From Sideroxyarcus emersonii (GTDB lineage Bacteria > Pseudomonadota > Gammaproteobacteria > Burkholderiales > Gallionellaceae), in assembly GCF_021654335.1 (NCBI RefSeq), contig NZ_AP023423.1, positions 2,541,001-2,605,000 of the forward strand: 64,000 nucleotides of DNA, written 5' to 3'. Positions 1-9,090 of the stretch are shown one piece after another. Every line of letters starts with the position of its first letter. Position 1 is the first letter of the stretch. Position numbers and translations under genes: made by a program. The notes under the pieces were generated by a model. That model saw nothing but the letters and a program-made list of their open reading frames with translations. It did not search any database and had not been told where the DNA came from.

Positions 1-556
1 CTTCGTCCCCTGCGGCACGCCGCCGCACCGGGCGGCCCCGCTGGTAGAGGCGAAATCGCGCTGGGAAATGGTACGCCTGGCACTGAACGGCCATCCCGAC
101 TTCCTCGTCGACGTGCATGAGGTGTTCCGCACCGATCCCTGCTACACCGTGGACACACTTGCCGCATTGCGCGCCGAACTCGGCGAGCAGCAACCGCTGT
201 GCCTCATCCTCGGCGGCGACGCCTTCCTGCAGTTGCACACCTGGCACGAATGGAAGAGGCTGTTCGAACTGGCGCATATTGTGGTGCTGCAACGCGCCGG
301 CGGCCCGCCGCTGGGCAACGCGATGAATTCCAGCGATGCCGCGCTGCAGGCCGAATATCGCGCCCGCCTGGCGCCGGGTGCCAGTGCCCTGCACGAAGCG
401 CCGCACGGCGCGATCTTCGTCGCCGACATGCCGGCCCTGGAAATTTCCTCCACCGACATACGCCGCCGTTGCGCGGAAGGCAGGAATGTCCGCTACCTCG
501 TGCCCGATGCCGTGGTCAATTACATCAACACTCACCAACTGTATCGCACATGCTAA
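1..556 (+). CDS. nadD: Nicotinate-nucleotide adenylyltransferase, 5' end missing
   Basis: Converts nicotinate mononucleotide and ATP to deamido-NAD in NAD synthesis (cytoplasm). The reading frame is open from base 2, so the start codon lies before the window; about 184 C-terminal residues are visible. The first visible residues resemble the PxGxPPHR segment that follows the nucleotide-binding N-terminus of NadD. Further on come LILGGDAF and a W-HEWK segment typical of the family, then the C-terminal ISSTDIRRR signature and a closing YLVPDAVVNYI. The stop overlaps the start of rsfS, and nadD-rsfS-rlmH is a conserved proteobacterial order. The family assignment is firm; only the missing N-terminus is unseen. 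Confidence 0.95.
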   Translation, partial: FVPCGTPPHRAAPLVEAKSRWEMVRLALNGHPDFLVDVHEVFRTDPCYTVDTLAALRAELGEQQPLCLILGGDAFLQLHTWHEWKRLFELAHIVVLQRAGGPPLGNAMNSSDAALQAEYRARLAPGASALHEAPHGAIFVADMPALEISSTDIRRRCAEGRNVRYLVPDAVVNYINTHQLYRTC

Positions 557-903
557 GCACAGAAGAAAAGACCCGGGCCATCGTCGCCGCCCTGGAAGAC
601 GTCAAGGCGCTCGACATCGAAGTCATCGACACCAGCAAGCTGAGCCCCCTGTTTGAACGCATGATCGTGGCCAGTGCCCAATCCACGCGCCAGACCAAGG
701 CGCTGGCAGACAATGTCGAAAAAATGCTCAAGGAGCTGAACGAAGACCCGCTCAGCGTCGAGGGACAGCAAAGCGGCGAATGGATACTGGTCGACTTCGG
801 CGAGGTGCTGGTGCACATCATGCAGCCGCCGGTACGTGCCTATTACAACCTCGAAGAATTGTGGGGCGCGCACCCCAAGGTGCGCGCGCACGCAGCAAAA
901 TGA
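550..903 (+). CDS. rsfS: Ribosome silencing factor RsfS
   Basis: 117-residue RsfS/Iojap-family protein that binds ribosomal protein uL14 and blocks subunit joining when nutrients are short. Family features seen are [14 protein letters not shown] near the N-terminus, the ASAQSTRQ segment, the [14 protein letters not shown] core strand and the terminal YYNLEELW motif. The ATG overlaps the nadD stop by 7 bases, and the stop overlaps the rlmH ATG (ATGA), so translation is probably coupled. Length is normal for the family. Confidence 0.95.
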   Translation: MLSTEEKTRAIVAALEDVKALDIEVIDTSKLSPLFERMIVASAQSTRQTKALADNVEKMLKELNEDPLSVEGQQSGEWILVDFGEVLVHIMQPPVRAYYNLEELWGAHPKVRAHAAK

Positions 904-1370
904 AACTGCTGATCCTCGCGGTGGGCAACAAGATGCCCGCCTGGATCACCGAGGGTTTCAACGAATATGCCAAACGCATGCCGCGCGAGGCGAAGATCGA
1001 GCTGATCGAGATCAAGCCGGAGCCGCGCACCAGCGGCAAGACCGCCACGCAGATCATGGACGCCGAAGCGCAGCGCATCAAGGCCGCCCTGCCCGCTTCC
1101 GCACTGTGCATCGCGCTCGACGAACACGGCGCCACGCCCACCACCAGGCAACTCGCCCAGCAGATGCAGGACTGGATGCGGCAAGGTCGCGATGTCGCCT
1201 TCATCGTCGGCGGTGCGGACGGCCTGCATGAGTCGATCAAGCAGGCCGCGCAACAGTTGCTGGCGCTTTCGGCCTTCACCCTGCCGCACGGCATGGTGCG
1301 CGTGTTGCTGGCGGAACAGCTTTATCGGGCGCACAGCCTGATGCACAATCACCCCTACCACAGGGAATAA
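900..1370 (+). CDS. rlmH: 23S rRNA (pseudouridine-1915 N3)-methyltransferase RlmH
   Basis: 156-residue SPOUT-family methyltransferase that modifies pseudouridine 1915 in helix 69 of 23S rRNA on assembled 70S ribosomes. It has the expected full length. The SPOUT knot appears as FIVGGADGL followed by [22 protein letters not shown] and the conserved C-terminus NHPYHRE. It starts inside the rsfS stop codon (ATGA overlap) and continues the nadD-rsfS-rlmH-maf-rng operon. Confidence 0.96.
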   Translation: MKLLILAVGNKMPAWITEGFNEYAKRMPREAKIELIEIKPEPRTSGKTATQIMDAEAQRIKAALPASALCIALDEHGATPTTRQLAQQMQDWMRQGRDVAFIVGGADGLHESIKQAAQQLLALSAFTLPHGMVRVLLAEQLYRAHSLMHNHPYHRE

Positions 1371-1394
1371 TCCGGAACCGCCTGTCTTGTCGTC

Positions 1395-2012
1395 ATGATC
1401 AAACATCAGCACATCTACCTCGCCTCACAAAGCCCGCGCCGCCGCGAACTGCTCAAGCAGATCGGCGTGCACTACGAGGTGCTATTGCTGCGCGACGACC
1501 CTCGCCGTTTCGTACAAGTGGACGAAACGCCGCACGACGGCGAGATACCGGTGGATTATGTGCAACGCATCTGCCGCGAGAAGGCGCGCGCCGGATGGGA
1601 AACCCTGGCCATGCGCAACCTGCCGCTGCTTCCGGTACTGGCGGCAGACACCACCGTCACGCTGGGAGGCAGGATCATCGGCAAACCGGACAACAACGAA
1701 CATGCCGCCGAAATACTGCGCCTGCTGTCGGGATCACAGCACCAGGTCCTGACTGCCGTCGCCATGGCCTTCGAAGACCGGCTGGAGATGCGCCTGTCGA
1801 CCACCACCATCACTTTCGACACCCTGAGCGAAGAGCGCATGCACCACTATCTGCTCACCGGCGAAGCACACGACAAGGCCGGCGCCTATGGCATCCAGGG
1901 ACATGCCGGAGCTTTCGTGAAGCATATCGACGGCAGCTATACCGGCGTGATGGGACTGCCGCTGTACGAGACGGTAGAATTGCTGAAACTATTCGGATAT
2001 CCCGCACCATGA
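1395..2012 (+). CDS. maf: Maf-family nucleoside triphosphate pyrophosphatase
   Basis: 205-residue Maf/YhdE-type house-cleaning pyrophosphatase that hydrolyses dTTP/UTP or modified nucleotides; the exact substrate cannot be set from sequence. The N-terminal LASQSPRRRELL motif (Maf signature with SxSPRR), the central LAADTTV acidic segment, GKP and the late DKAGAYGIQG motif are all present. It lies 24 bases after rlmH and its stop overlaps the rng ATG. The rlmH-maf-rng order is common in Betaproteobacteria. Confidence 0.94.
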   Translation: MIKHQHIYLASQSPRRRELLKQIGVHYEVLLLRDDPRRFVQVDETPHDGEIPVDYVQRICREKARAGWETLAMRNLPLLPVLAADTTVTLGGRIIGKPDNNEHAAEILRLLSGSQHQVLTAVAMAFEDRLEMRLSTTTITFDTLSEERMHHYLLTGEAHDKAGAYGIQGHAGAFVKHIDGSYTGVMGLPLYETVELLKLFGYPAP

Positions 2013-3463
2013 CAGAAGAGATCTTGATCAACGTCACCCCGCAGGAAACGCGCGTTGCGGTCATGCAGCAAGGCGTCGTGCAGGAACTGCACATCGAGCG
2101 CGGCAGCCAGCGCGGCCTGGTCAGCAATGTCTACGTCGGCAAAGTGAAGCGGGTGCTGCCCGGCATGCAGTCGGCATTCATCGACATCGGCCTGGAACGC
2201 TCCGCCTTCCTGCACGTCGCCGACATCTGGGAGAACCAGCACAACGGCGATGCCGTCAAGCCGATCGAGAAGGTGCTGTTCGAAGGTCAGAGCCTGCTGG
2301 TGCAGGTCATCAAGGACCCCATCGGCACCAAAGGCGCGCGCCTGTCCACGCAACTGAGTTTCGCCGGACGCCTGCTGGTCTATCTGCCGCAGGAGGCGCA
2401 CATTGGCGTCTCGCAGCGCATCGAGAACGAAGAAGAACGCGAAGCACTGCGCGCCAAGCTGCAGCAGGTGCTGCCCGTCGAACAGAAGGGCGGCTACATC
2501 ATCCGCACCATGGCCGAATCGGCCACCGACAGCGAACTGCGTGCCGATGTCGCCTACCTCGACAAGCTGTGGAGCAACCTGCAGCAGCAATCGCAGCGGC
2601 TGGCCGCCCCTGCGCTGCTGTACAAGGAGCTGGACATCAGCCTGCGCGTGCTGCGCGACTTCGTCAACGAAGAAACCACCCGGCTGCTGGTCGATTCGCG
2701 CGAGACCTACGAGCGCATGATGGCCTTTGCCACCGACTACATCGCCGCCGCCGTGCCCAAGCTGGAGCGCTATGTCGGCACGCGGCCGCTGTTCGACATG
2801 TACGGAGTCGAGGAGGAGATCGAGCGAGCCCTGTCGCGCCGGGTCGACCTGAAATCCGGCGGCTACCTCATCATCGACCAGACCGAAGCGCTCACTACCA
2901 TTGACGTCAATACCGGCGGCTTCGTCGGCGGACGCAACTTCGACGACACCATCTTCAAGACCAACCTGGAAGCGGCGCAAGTCATCGCACGGCAACTGCG
3001 CCTGCGCAACCTCGGCGGCATCATCATCTGCGATTTCATCGACATGGATACGGCGGAGCACCGCGATGCCGTGCTGGAAGAATTCAAGAAGATGCTGGCG
3101 CGCGACCGCACCCGCATCAGCGTCAGCGGCTTCTCTTCGCTCGGCCTGGTCGAAATGACGCGCAAGCGCACCCGTGAAAGCCTGGCCCACGTACTGTGCG
3201 AACCCTGTCCGACCTGCCAGGGTCGCGGCGAGGTCAAGACCGCGCAGACGGTGTGTTACGAAATCCTGCGCGAGATCGTGCGCGAAGCGCGCCAGTTCTC
3301 CGCGCGCGAATACCGCATCCTCGGCTCGCAACAGGTCATCGACCTGTTCCTCGACGAGGAGTCGCAGAGCCTCGCCATGCTGTCCGACTTCATCGGCAAG
3401 CCCGTCTCGCTGCAAGTGGAAACTCTCTATTCGCAGGAGCAGTACGATGTCATCCTGATGTAA
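2009..3463 (+). CDS. rng: Ribonuclease G
   Basis: 484-residue endoribonuclease of the RNase E/G family, which matures the 5' end of 16S rRNA and decays some mRNAs. It has an N-terminal S1 RNA-binding region (about residues 35-125, GLVSNVYVGKVKRVLPGMQSA), the catalytic DNase I-like core with TIDVNTGG and ICDFIDMD carrying the two metal-binding aspartates, and the CPTC zinc-link cysteines. It lacks the long C-terminal scaffold of RNase E, which supports RNase G. The start ATG overlaps the maf stop by 4 bases. Confidence 0.95.
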   Translation: MTEEILINVTPQETRVAVMQQGVVQELHIERGSQRGLVSNVYVGKVKRVLPGMQSAFIDIGLERSAFLHVADIWENQHNGDAVKPIEKVLFEGQSLLVQVIKDPIGTKGARLSTQLSFAGRLLVYLPQEAHIGVSQRIENEEEREALRAKLQQVLPVEQKGGYIIRTMAESATDSELRADVAYLDKLWSNLQQQSQRLAAPALLYKELDISLRVLRDFVNEETTRLLVDSRETYERMMAFATDYIAAAVPKLERYVGTRPLFDMYGVEEEIERALSRRVDLKSGGYLIIDQTEALTTIDVNTGGFVGGRNFDDTIFKTNLEAAQVIARQLRLRNLGGIIICDFIDMDTAEHRDAVLEEFKKMLARDRTRISVSGFSSLGLVEMTRKRTRESLAHVLCEPCPTCQGRGEVKTAQTVCYEILREIVREARQFSAREYRILGSQQVIDLFLDEESQSLAMLSDFIGKPVSLQVETLYSQEQYDVILM

Positions 3464-3567
3464 TCAAAGCTACCTGAACGCCTCTATTGCCCGATAAGGT
3501 TGCGTTGACCTAATTTTGGTATTCGTTGATACTTTGCCTCGTACGGGCCCGGTATTCCATTTCTCTT

Positions 3568-4482
3568 ATGCAAGCCATATTGCGCACGCTTCCCTTGCTG
3601 CTCCTGTGTCTATTCACAGGAGCAGCAAATGCAGAAGATGCGTTGACCCGCGCGATTGTCCATGTCGAATCTCTGCAGACCCAGGCCTTGGGTGCTGTGG
3701 CTGCAGCAGAGCGGGCAGTAGAAAATGCTCAGGCTGATTTGCGGGTGGCGCACGCTATCGAAGCCGAGGCCGGCCGCGCACATGATCAGGCCGCAATTAC
3801 AGTAGCCAGCGAAGCAGTACAACAGGCTCAGGCACTGGAACGCGAGACACAACGCAATCTGTCTTTGGCACGAACCCTGTTGGTTGCTCGTAACAAGACT
3901 CTGGAAGATTTACGGGGTTGGACCCACACCAACCGTCGGCCAGCAGCCTTGCTGGTGGTAGATAGAGGCGAAGTGCGTCGTCATAGCCAGAATGGCTCGT
4001 CTGTACCACAGGACTTGACTCCTTTACGTACCGGTGAGCGCATCGAAACCGGCTCGAATGCGCAAGTGCGTCTGTTCGTATCCGGAGGAGATGCCGAGGT
4101 CTTACTGTCTGAAAACTCCTCCTACATGGTAACTCAGGACAACATGTCCGGCGATTTCTCGGCCCAACTGGATGAAGGAATGATGCGCATGCGTGTCTTG
4201 GTGAAAAATAAATTGGGTAAGCGATTTGAAGTTCGCACCCCTGCAGCCGTTTGCGGCGTGCGAGGAACCGATTTTTCCCTTGCACGAAAGTTGGATGGAG
4301 ACGTGATTAAAGTCTACAGCGGCGTTGTAGCGGTGTCTCCACCAGCCGCTGATGGTGTCGAGGTTCTTGTCAAATCCGGTGAACAATTGAATATTCCGCA
4401 ACAAGGAACCTGGCCAGCCCCACAATCATTCACCTCGGATATTGACGATCCGCCATGGAGCTCTAATCATGTTGAGAACTAG
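3568..4482 (+). CDS. Exported FecR-domain protein with N-terminal coiled coil
   Basis: 304 residues, function unknown. I chose the ATG at 3568 because it starts directly with a signal peptide (hydrophobic LLLLCLFTG, likely cleavage after ANA, residue 22); a longer TTG start is possible. Residues about 25-105 are alanine/glutamate-rich and probably form a coiled coil. Residues about 130-290 resemble a FecR domain: RTGERIETGSNAQVRL, then FEVRTPAAVCGVRGTDFSL, the usual second half of the fold. FecR-type domains are periplasmic, but no sigma factor or TonB receptor gene is adjacent. It begins a three-gene unit of envelope proteins and overlaps the next gene by 14 bases. Codon use is less GC-biased than the preceding housekeeping operon. 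Confidence 0.75.
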   Translation: MQAILRTLPLLLLCLFTGAANAEDALTRAIVHVESLQTQALGAVAAAERAVENAQADLRVAHAIEAEAGRAHDQAAITVASEAVQQAQALERETQRNLSLARTLLVARNKTLEDLRGWTHTNRRPAALLVVDRGEVRRHSQNGSSVPQDLTPLRTGERIETGSNAQVRLFVSGGDAEVLLSENSSYMVTQDNMSGDFSAQLDEGMMRMRVLVKNKLGKRFEVRTPAAVCGVRGTDFSLARKLDGDVIKVYSGVVAVSPPAADGVEVLVKSGEQLNIPQQGTWPAPQSFTSDIDDPPWSSNHVEN

Positions 4483-5413
4483 GTCCCTTGCGTGCTTTGT
4501 CGCTGCGATGCAGTTCTTCTTGGCTGCATCCTCGCATGCAGAATACTGCCTAGATTACTCAGCTGGCGTCCTGTCACTGGCACGGCAGTCCGGTTCCAGC
4601 AGCTCACGTGGCTGTGTCGCAACCGAGCAGGAATGTAAAGCGGCACTTATAAGCAATGCGAGTTCCTATAGAGGCAGTTGCTACTATGTACCGGGCCTTT
4701 ATCCACCAACGCATGGAGCTACCAATGGCGGCATGTCCTCTGTAGATAAAGCGGCCAAGGAAAATGACAGCGCACAAAAGAAAATGCGCGCGCAGCAGCA
4801 AGCCGAAGAACGTGCAGAAGTACTCTCCGCACAACAGACCAGCCAAGGCTTGCTCCAAGAAATCAAAGGCACTTCCCAGCCCTCCCCGGGATTGACAATC
4901 AAAATACCGGCGGCCAAGGCCGTTGGCAAGGCACGCACCCAATTGGATTGCGTACAGCGGGCTTCGTCCAACTCAAAGCGCGAGGATGCAGCGCGACTTG
5001 GATCAAGTGTGTTGGTACAAGGCGCTCAAGACGATTTCGAAAATTCCGAAGATTGTCAGCCCGCATCCCCCAGCGTGCCTGAAGTTTCTGCACCCGTACC
5101 GGTTGGCGATGAATTGCCCCGCGATCCGGTTTTGCTATCGCAATTGCTCGATTCGCTACTGGCTCGCCAGCGCGACGCACAACAGCGACTGAAACGCCAA
5201 GACCGCGACATCGCAAAACTCGAAGCCGAAGTAAAGCGCGAGGAAAAGACCCCCAACGCAGAGATCAAGACAGCACCGGTCGAAAGCGATGCTTTGCGTC
5301 GTGCACGCGAGGCGTTGGCCAAGGCACGTGCAGATCGGCAAAAAACAGCGGCAGAGTATGACAAACTGCAACAACAGGCGCAGGCAGCGCGAGAGCGCCA
5401 AGGCACACCTTGA
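4469..5413 (+). CDS. Exported coiled-coil protein, function unknown
   Basis: 314 residues with a clear signal peptide (hydrophobic FVAAMQFFLAA, cleavage after SHA, about residue 25). The mature part begins with a small cysteine-containing region (cysteines in EYC, RGC, QEC and GSC) that could form disulfides. It then becomes low-complexity with charged Ala/Gln/Glu/Arg-rich stretches at about residues 95-130 and 225-310, likely coiled coils. The start overlaps the preceding FecR-domain gene, and a TPR/PDZ lipoprotein follows after 28 bases, so the three are probably one envelope assembly. I recognise no named family. Confidence 0.65.
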   Translation: MLRTRSLACFVAAMQFFLAASSHAEYCLDYSAGVLSLARQSGSSSSRGCVATEQECKAALISNASSYRGSCYYVPGLYPPTHGATNGGMSSVDKAAKENDSAQKKMRAQQQAEERAEVLSAQQTSQGLLQEIKGTSQPSPGLTIKIPAAKAVGKARTQLDCVQRASSNSKREDAARLGSSVLVQGAQDDFENSEDCQPASPSVPEVSAPVPVGDELPRDPVLLSQLLDSLLARQRDAQQRLKRQDRDIAKLEAEVKREEKTPNAEIKTAPVESDALRRAREALAKARADRQKTAAEYDKLQQQAQAARERQGTP

Positions 5414-5441
5414 TTCGTAAACAATGATGGAGGTACTCAGA

Positions 5442-6710
5442 ATGTATGCCACAAGACTGAACCAATTTGCAATCTGCACCGCGCTAGTCGTACTGACTGG
5501 TTGCGCTTCTGCGCCTGAACTACCACCGCTCAGAAGCACTCCTGCAGACGCAGCTCCTGCGCCAATTATTCAGCCCGTGACTGCGATGCCGGAGGCTAAA
5601 TCCGACGAACCAGTTCGAGCCCGAGCCTTCGGCACACCTGAAGACGCACGCCGACATGTCGTACGTGGCGCAGCTGCCATCGAGATGGCCAAGAATATGG
5701 ACGATCTGGCTCGGGCAGCGGACGAATTCCGCCAAGCTACCGAGATCGCACCCGAAATGCCAGAGGCTTGGTACAACCTGGGGGCGATACTGGCAAAGAC
5801 CGGAAAGCTAGATGAAGCGATTGCCAGTTACCGGCGCTATCTGGCCCTTTCGCCCAATGCGGCCGACAAGCAAAAAGTCAGTGACGAGATCATTAAGCTG
5901 GAATATCGACAGGAGCAGATGGTCAAAGAGCAGGCTAGCAGCGGCATCTGGGTGGAAAGTGATGGCACGCCATATCGCTTACAGATCAATGGCAACAAGT
6001 GGCTGCTGTCCACGACAGTCAGGCCTTTCCAGCCCGATGTGGACTATTACTATGGTCCCGGATTGGGTTCCATTGGGATGCCTATCAGCGACATGGAACA
6101 AATCGCTTTCAATATGGAATTGCGCGGCATCAAGCTGACAGGCACTTGGCAGCGTGCTGAAACCGTGGTCGATAAATGTACGGTGCCAGCGGAGACCGGC
6201 GATGTACAAGGTGAACTGGACGCAGCTCACGGCACCGTGACCTTGCAATTTACCAAATCACGCTACAAAACCCTCACATCGGCGCCGTTCATTTTCTCTT
6301 TCGACACCGGAGATACATGTCGAGAAGTGAGCGTATTGGAGCGGCGAGTCGTTCACTTTGTTTTTCTAGGGCCACTGCCCTCTGCAGGCATCGGCGCTAT
6401 CGTGACCACTGCTCACGGCATGATGTCCAAGAAAGACTGGATAGGAGAATTGAGCGTGGTCAACACTGCCAAGGGTTCACCGGCGGAACTGGCCAATCTT
6501 TACAATGGGGACCTAGTGCTTGCTGTCGATGGTGTCGAGGTAAAAAGTCTGTCCGCAGGTGAAGCCATTCGTCGCCTGCGTGGTGAACCAGGCACCGAAG
6601 TACGATTGCTCGTGCAGCGACCGGGGGCAAACGAGCCAGTCGCAATCACCTTGCGACGCCAAGTGTTGCCGGCCCTGCCGGAAAAGATGAACTCGGCATG
6701 GTATAACTAA
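5442..6710 (+). CDS. Lipoprotein with TPR and C-terminal PDZ domain
   Basis: 422 residues. The start at 5442 has a strong GGAGG eight bases upstream and leads straight into a lipoprotein signal with lipobox LTGC (Cys21). Residues about 95-155 hold TPR-type helices (AWYNLGAILAKTGKLDEAIASYRRYLALSPN shape). The middle is a beta-rich region with no recognised family. Residues about 325-410 form a PDZ domain (NTAKGSPAELANLYNGDLVLAVDGVEV, then a hydrophobic beta strand). No protease catalytic triad is visible, so it is probably a binding or scaffold protein. Last gene of the FecR/coiled-coil/TPR-PDZ unit. Confidence 0.7.
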   Translation: MYATRLNQFAICTALVVLTGCASAPELPPLRSTPADAAPAPIIQPVTAMPEAKSDEPVRARAFGTPEDARRHVVRGAAAIEMAKNMDDLARAADEFRQATEIAPEMPEAWYNLGAILAKTGKLDEAIASYRRYLALSPNAADKQKVSDEIIKLEYRQEQMVKEQASSGIWVESDGTPYRLQINGNKWLLSTTVRPFQPDVDYYYGPGLGSIGMPISDMEQIAFNMELRGIKLTGTWQRAETVVDKCTVPAETGDVQGELDAAHGTVTLQFTKSRYKTLTSAPFIFSFDTGDTCREVSVLERRVVHFVFLGPLPSAGIGAIVTTAHGMMSKKDWIGELSVVNTAKGSPAELANLYNGDLVLAVDGVEVKSLSAGEAIRRLRGEPGTEVRLLVQRPGANEPVAITLRRQVLPALPEKMNSAWYN

Positions 6711-7006
6711 TGCGACGAAATCAACCAGGGCAAGGCAAATACATGCCAGCGGATTTGAACAAGCCGCGCCTTTTTTGAATTTCCGAGGCTCCCTTGACAG
6801 CACGGGCTCTAGTTGCTGCAAGAAAGGGCGATTGCCATGAGAGCCGCCAGCACCCTGCGCTTGGCTATATGCATCCTGCACGCTACCGGAATGCGATCTC
6901 TGGTAGCGTAGAAATCAAGGATGGACGGCTTCGACTTTACTAAAATTCCCTTGGCAGTTGCTTAGGAACAATCCACTCCGAAAAATATATAGGCTATTTG
7001 TGAAAT
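6711..7006. other. Intergenic region with an 8-bp inverted repeat
   Basis: 296 bases between two convergent genes, without a convincing gene. The only structure I see is an inverted repeat, ACGCTACC at 6880-6887 and GGTAGCGT at 6902-6909, with a 14-base loop. No T-run follows, so it is not a clear intrinsic terminator. Base composition becomes more AT-rich toward the next gene. Confidence 0.4.
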
Positions 7007-7645
7007 CTACTTGTTCTGATTTATCCACAAAATTAGTGAATTGAAGAGTGGGTAACGGGTATCCGAATCATAGCCAGTACATCTATTGCCACTGTTCATG
7101 CCAGCACCCAACGTAAACAGCCCCATCAATCCGTATCCAACTTTGGAATGCACCTCAACTTCGCTAACAAATACATTTTCCAAAGTATCTGGATTAGTGA
7201 CCGTGAGCCGATAAAAGATGTCGCCACTCTCAATGCATTTGAAATGTATAACCAGGAACGGTTTGTAAGATCGATAAAGATCTCTCACTCCTCCCCAATT
7301 GCTCAGAGTCGTTACCTTGTTTTGTAAATTGTTGGATACGACTAGTTGCTGAAGGTCATCAAAGCCAATTACATCTCTAAAATAGTTTAATGCTCTTAGT
7401 TGTTTTACGTTATCCGTCTTAAAGTTGGAATTCATAGGACTAAAATCATCCTTAGAAATAACAACCAAATCTTGATACGGACCAAGCGCCAGTTTTTTTG
7501 AAACTACCACTCTTGCAACTGCGACTTCTCTATCAGATTGGAGCAATCCTGTTTTCGAATCGACCTGAGCAATTCGACTTTCACCGTATGTTCCACAAGC
7601 AGATGCGGATAAGCATAAGAGCATCACAACAAGTGTTCTATTCAT
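7007..7645 (-). CDS. Putative lipoprotein, unknown function, AT-rich gene
   Basis: 212 residues. The N-terminus has a lipoprotein signal (MNRTLVVMLLCLSASAC, lipobox SASAC with Cys17). The mature protein contains no motif I recognise; it has a mixed alpha/beta composition and two further cysteines (KCIES, NRCTG). The gene is clearly more AT-rich than its neighbours and uses A/T-ending codons freely, suggesting acquisition or relaxed composition. It is isolated, about 240 bases from the gene upstream on the same strand. Confidence 0.6.
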   Translation of the reverse strand: MNRTLVVMLLCLSASACGTYGESRIAQVDSKTGLLQSDREVAVARVVVSKKLALGPYQDLVVISKDDFSPMNSNFKTDNVKQLRALNYFRDVIGFDDLQQLVVSNNLQNKVTTLSNWGGVRDLYRSYKPFLVIHFKCIESGDIFYRLTVTNPDTLENVFVSEVEVHSKVGYGLMGLFTLGAGMNSGNRCTGYDSDTRYPLFNSLILWINQNK

Positions 7646-7884
7646 GATCTATTACGCCCTAATGATAACTGCGCCGTTTTTATGGCTATAAAATCACTAG
7701 CAGGACGTTCCGATGACCGTCCGTTAAGGCCGGATTTTGACTGTTTGACTTTATTGGTACAAAGTCTGCTTCCTTCCACTTGGCTGCCATTCGATACTCA
7801 TTAATTCTCACGTCTCGACCTAATCCGTTCAACCATCCAAAATGTCAGATGGCGGACGTCGTAAAGTCTTAGGATATTTCCACA

Positions 7885-8961
7885 TCAAAATAAGATCGTC
7901 GCGATAAGGCCGGCAACAATGCCTGAAAGCACTACTCCGCATGCAATCACAAGACGGGTTCGTAGACTCAGGATGCGGCCTAGCATTGCCAGCGAAGGCA
8001 GGCTGACCGCAGGCAGCGTCATGATGAGCGCTCCTGCTGGGCCGGCGCCCATGCCTAATGCGAACATCGCTTGCACTATGGGCACTTCCCCCGCAGTGGG
8101 GATGACAAACAGCGTGCCGGCGAGTGCCATCGCAACGATCCAGACGATGCCATCATGCACATCGAGTACCGGAAAAAGCCAGGCCCTGGCAGCACCAAGT
8201 AGAAGCACGAGAATGAGATACTCCGGTACGAGTCTGATCGTCATGGTCAGTAATTCCTGCAACCAACGAGCCATGAAGCTGCCGTTTGAAGACACAGCAT
8301 CAGGGGGTAAAGCCTGCTCAAGAGTATCTGCCTCATGCGATCCAGCATAGCGCTCCGCCAGATAAGCGACACCAAGCACCATCGCAATGCCAAACACAAT
8401 TCTGAAGATGGCCCATCCCCATCCTAATACGAACCCCATGAACACCAAGGTCGCAGGATTCAACACCGGATTCGACATCCACCAGGAAACGACACTACCG
8501 ACAGATGCCCGGCTTTGCCGCATACCAACGGCCACAGGTGCGGCACAGCAGGTACACATCATGCAAGGAATGGAGAAAAGACCGCCCATGGCGGTGCTCC
8601 TGAAACCCATGCGACCAAGCATTGCACTGACCCACTGACTCGGCAGAAGCACCTTGATGCCAGAACCCAGCACAAGACCAAGGACTAGTGCCTTCCAGAT
8701 TGCCTTGCCATAGGCCATGGCGTAATCTGCTGCAGCGTTCCATGATGCGGGCGGCGCAGAAGCTGATTTCCCAGAAAGAATTGAATCGCCTATGGTGTGC
8801 TGGCTTTGAGCGAGAAGTGCCTTGGCATAATAGGGTGCCCATTTGACATAGGCGAACCCGATAATGGCCACAAGAGCAAAAATCATCACTCCAGTAAAGG
8901 GAGACAGGGATTTTTCGTTTGATCTGGTCTGCATGGAATACTTTCTACTATAAGTCGGCAT
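7885..8961 (-). CDS. YraQ/ArsP-type (DUF318) membrane permease
   Basis: About 358 residues with around eight hydrophobic segments. The hallmark is the repeated half-site pattern of the permease family PF03773: a cysteine-rich loop PCMMCTCCAAPVAVGMR in the first half, and FVIPTAGEVPIVQAM in the second, each next to GxxxPxxLxMP-like segments (LIMTLPAVSLPSLAML). Members include the organoarsenical exporter ArsP, but the CMMCTCC subgroup is of unknown substrate. I took the ATG at 8961; the internal ATG at 8934 is also plausible. No ArsR-type regulator is nearby. Confidence 0.75.
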   Translation of the reverse strand: MPTYSRKYSMQTRSNEKSLSPFTGVMIFALVAIIGFAYVKWAPYYAKALLAQSQHTIGDSILSGKSASAPPASWNAAADYAMAYGKAIWKALVLGLVLGSGIKVLLPSQWVSAMLGRMGFRSTAMGGLFSIPCMMCTCCAAPVAVGMRQSRASVGSVVSWWMSNPVLNPATLVFMGFVLGWGWAIFRIVFGIAMVLGVAYLAERYAGSHEADTLEQALPPDAVSSNGSFMARWLQELLTMTIRLVPEYLILVLLLGAARAWLFPVLDVHDGIVWIVAMALAGTLFVIPTAGEVPIVQAMFALGMGAGPAGALIMTLPAVSLPSLAMLGRILSLRTRLVIACGVVLSGIVAGLIATILF

Positions 8962-9090
8962 TGGCAACTATGCCTTGCCACGGAATGCTAATGGTAGCCC
9001 GATTTCAACGACTACTTTTGGCCGTTTGCGGCTGCTGATTTAGATTTAAACCGATGACCGCCATACCTTCGAACTGCCACCTCCGGCTGG

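Noticed and set aside
1937-3415. Long open frame opposite rng
   Set aside because: Antisense shadow of RNase G with no recognisable domain.
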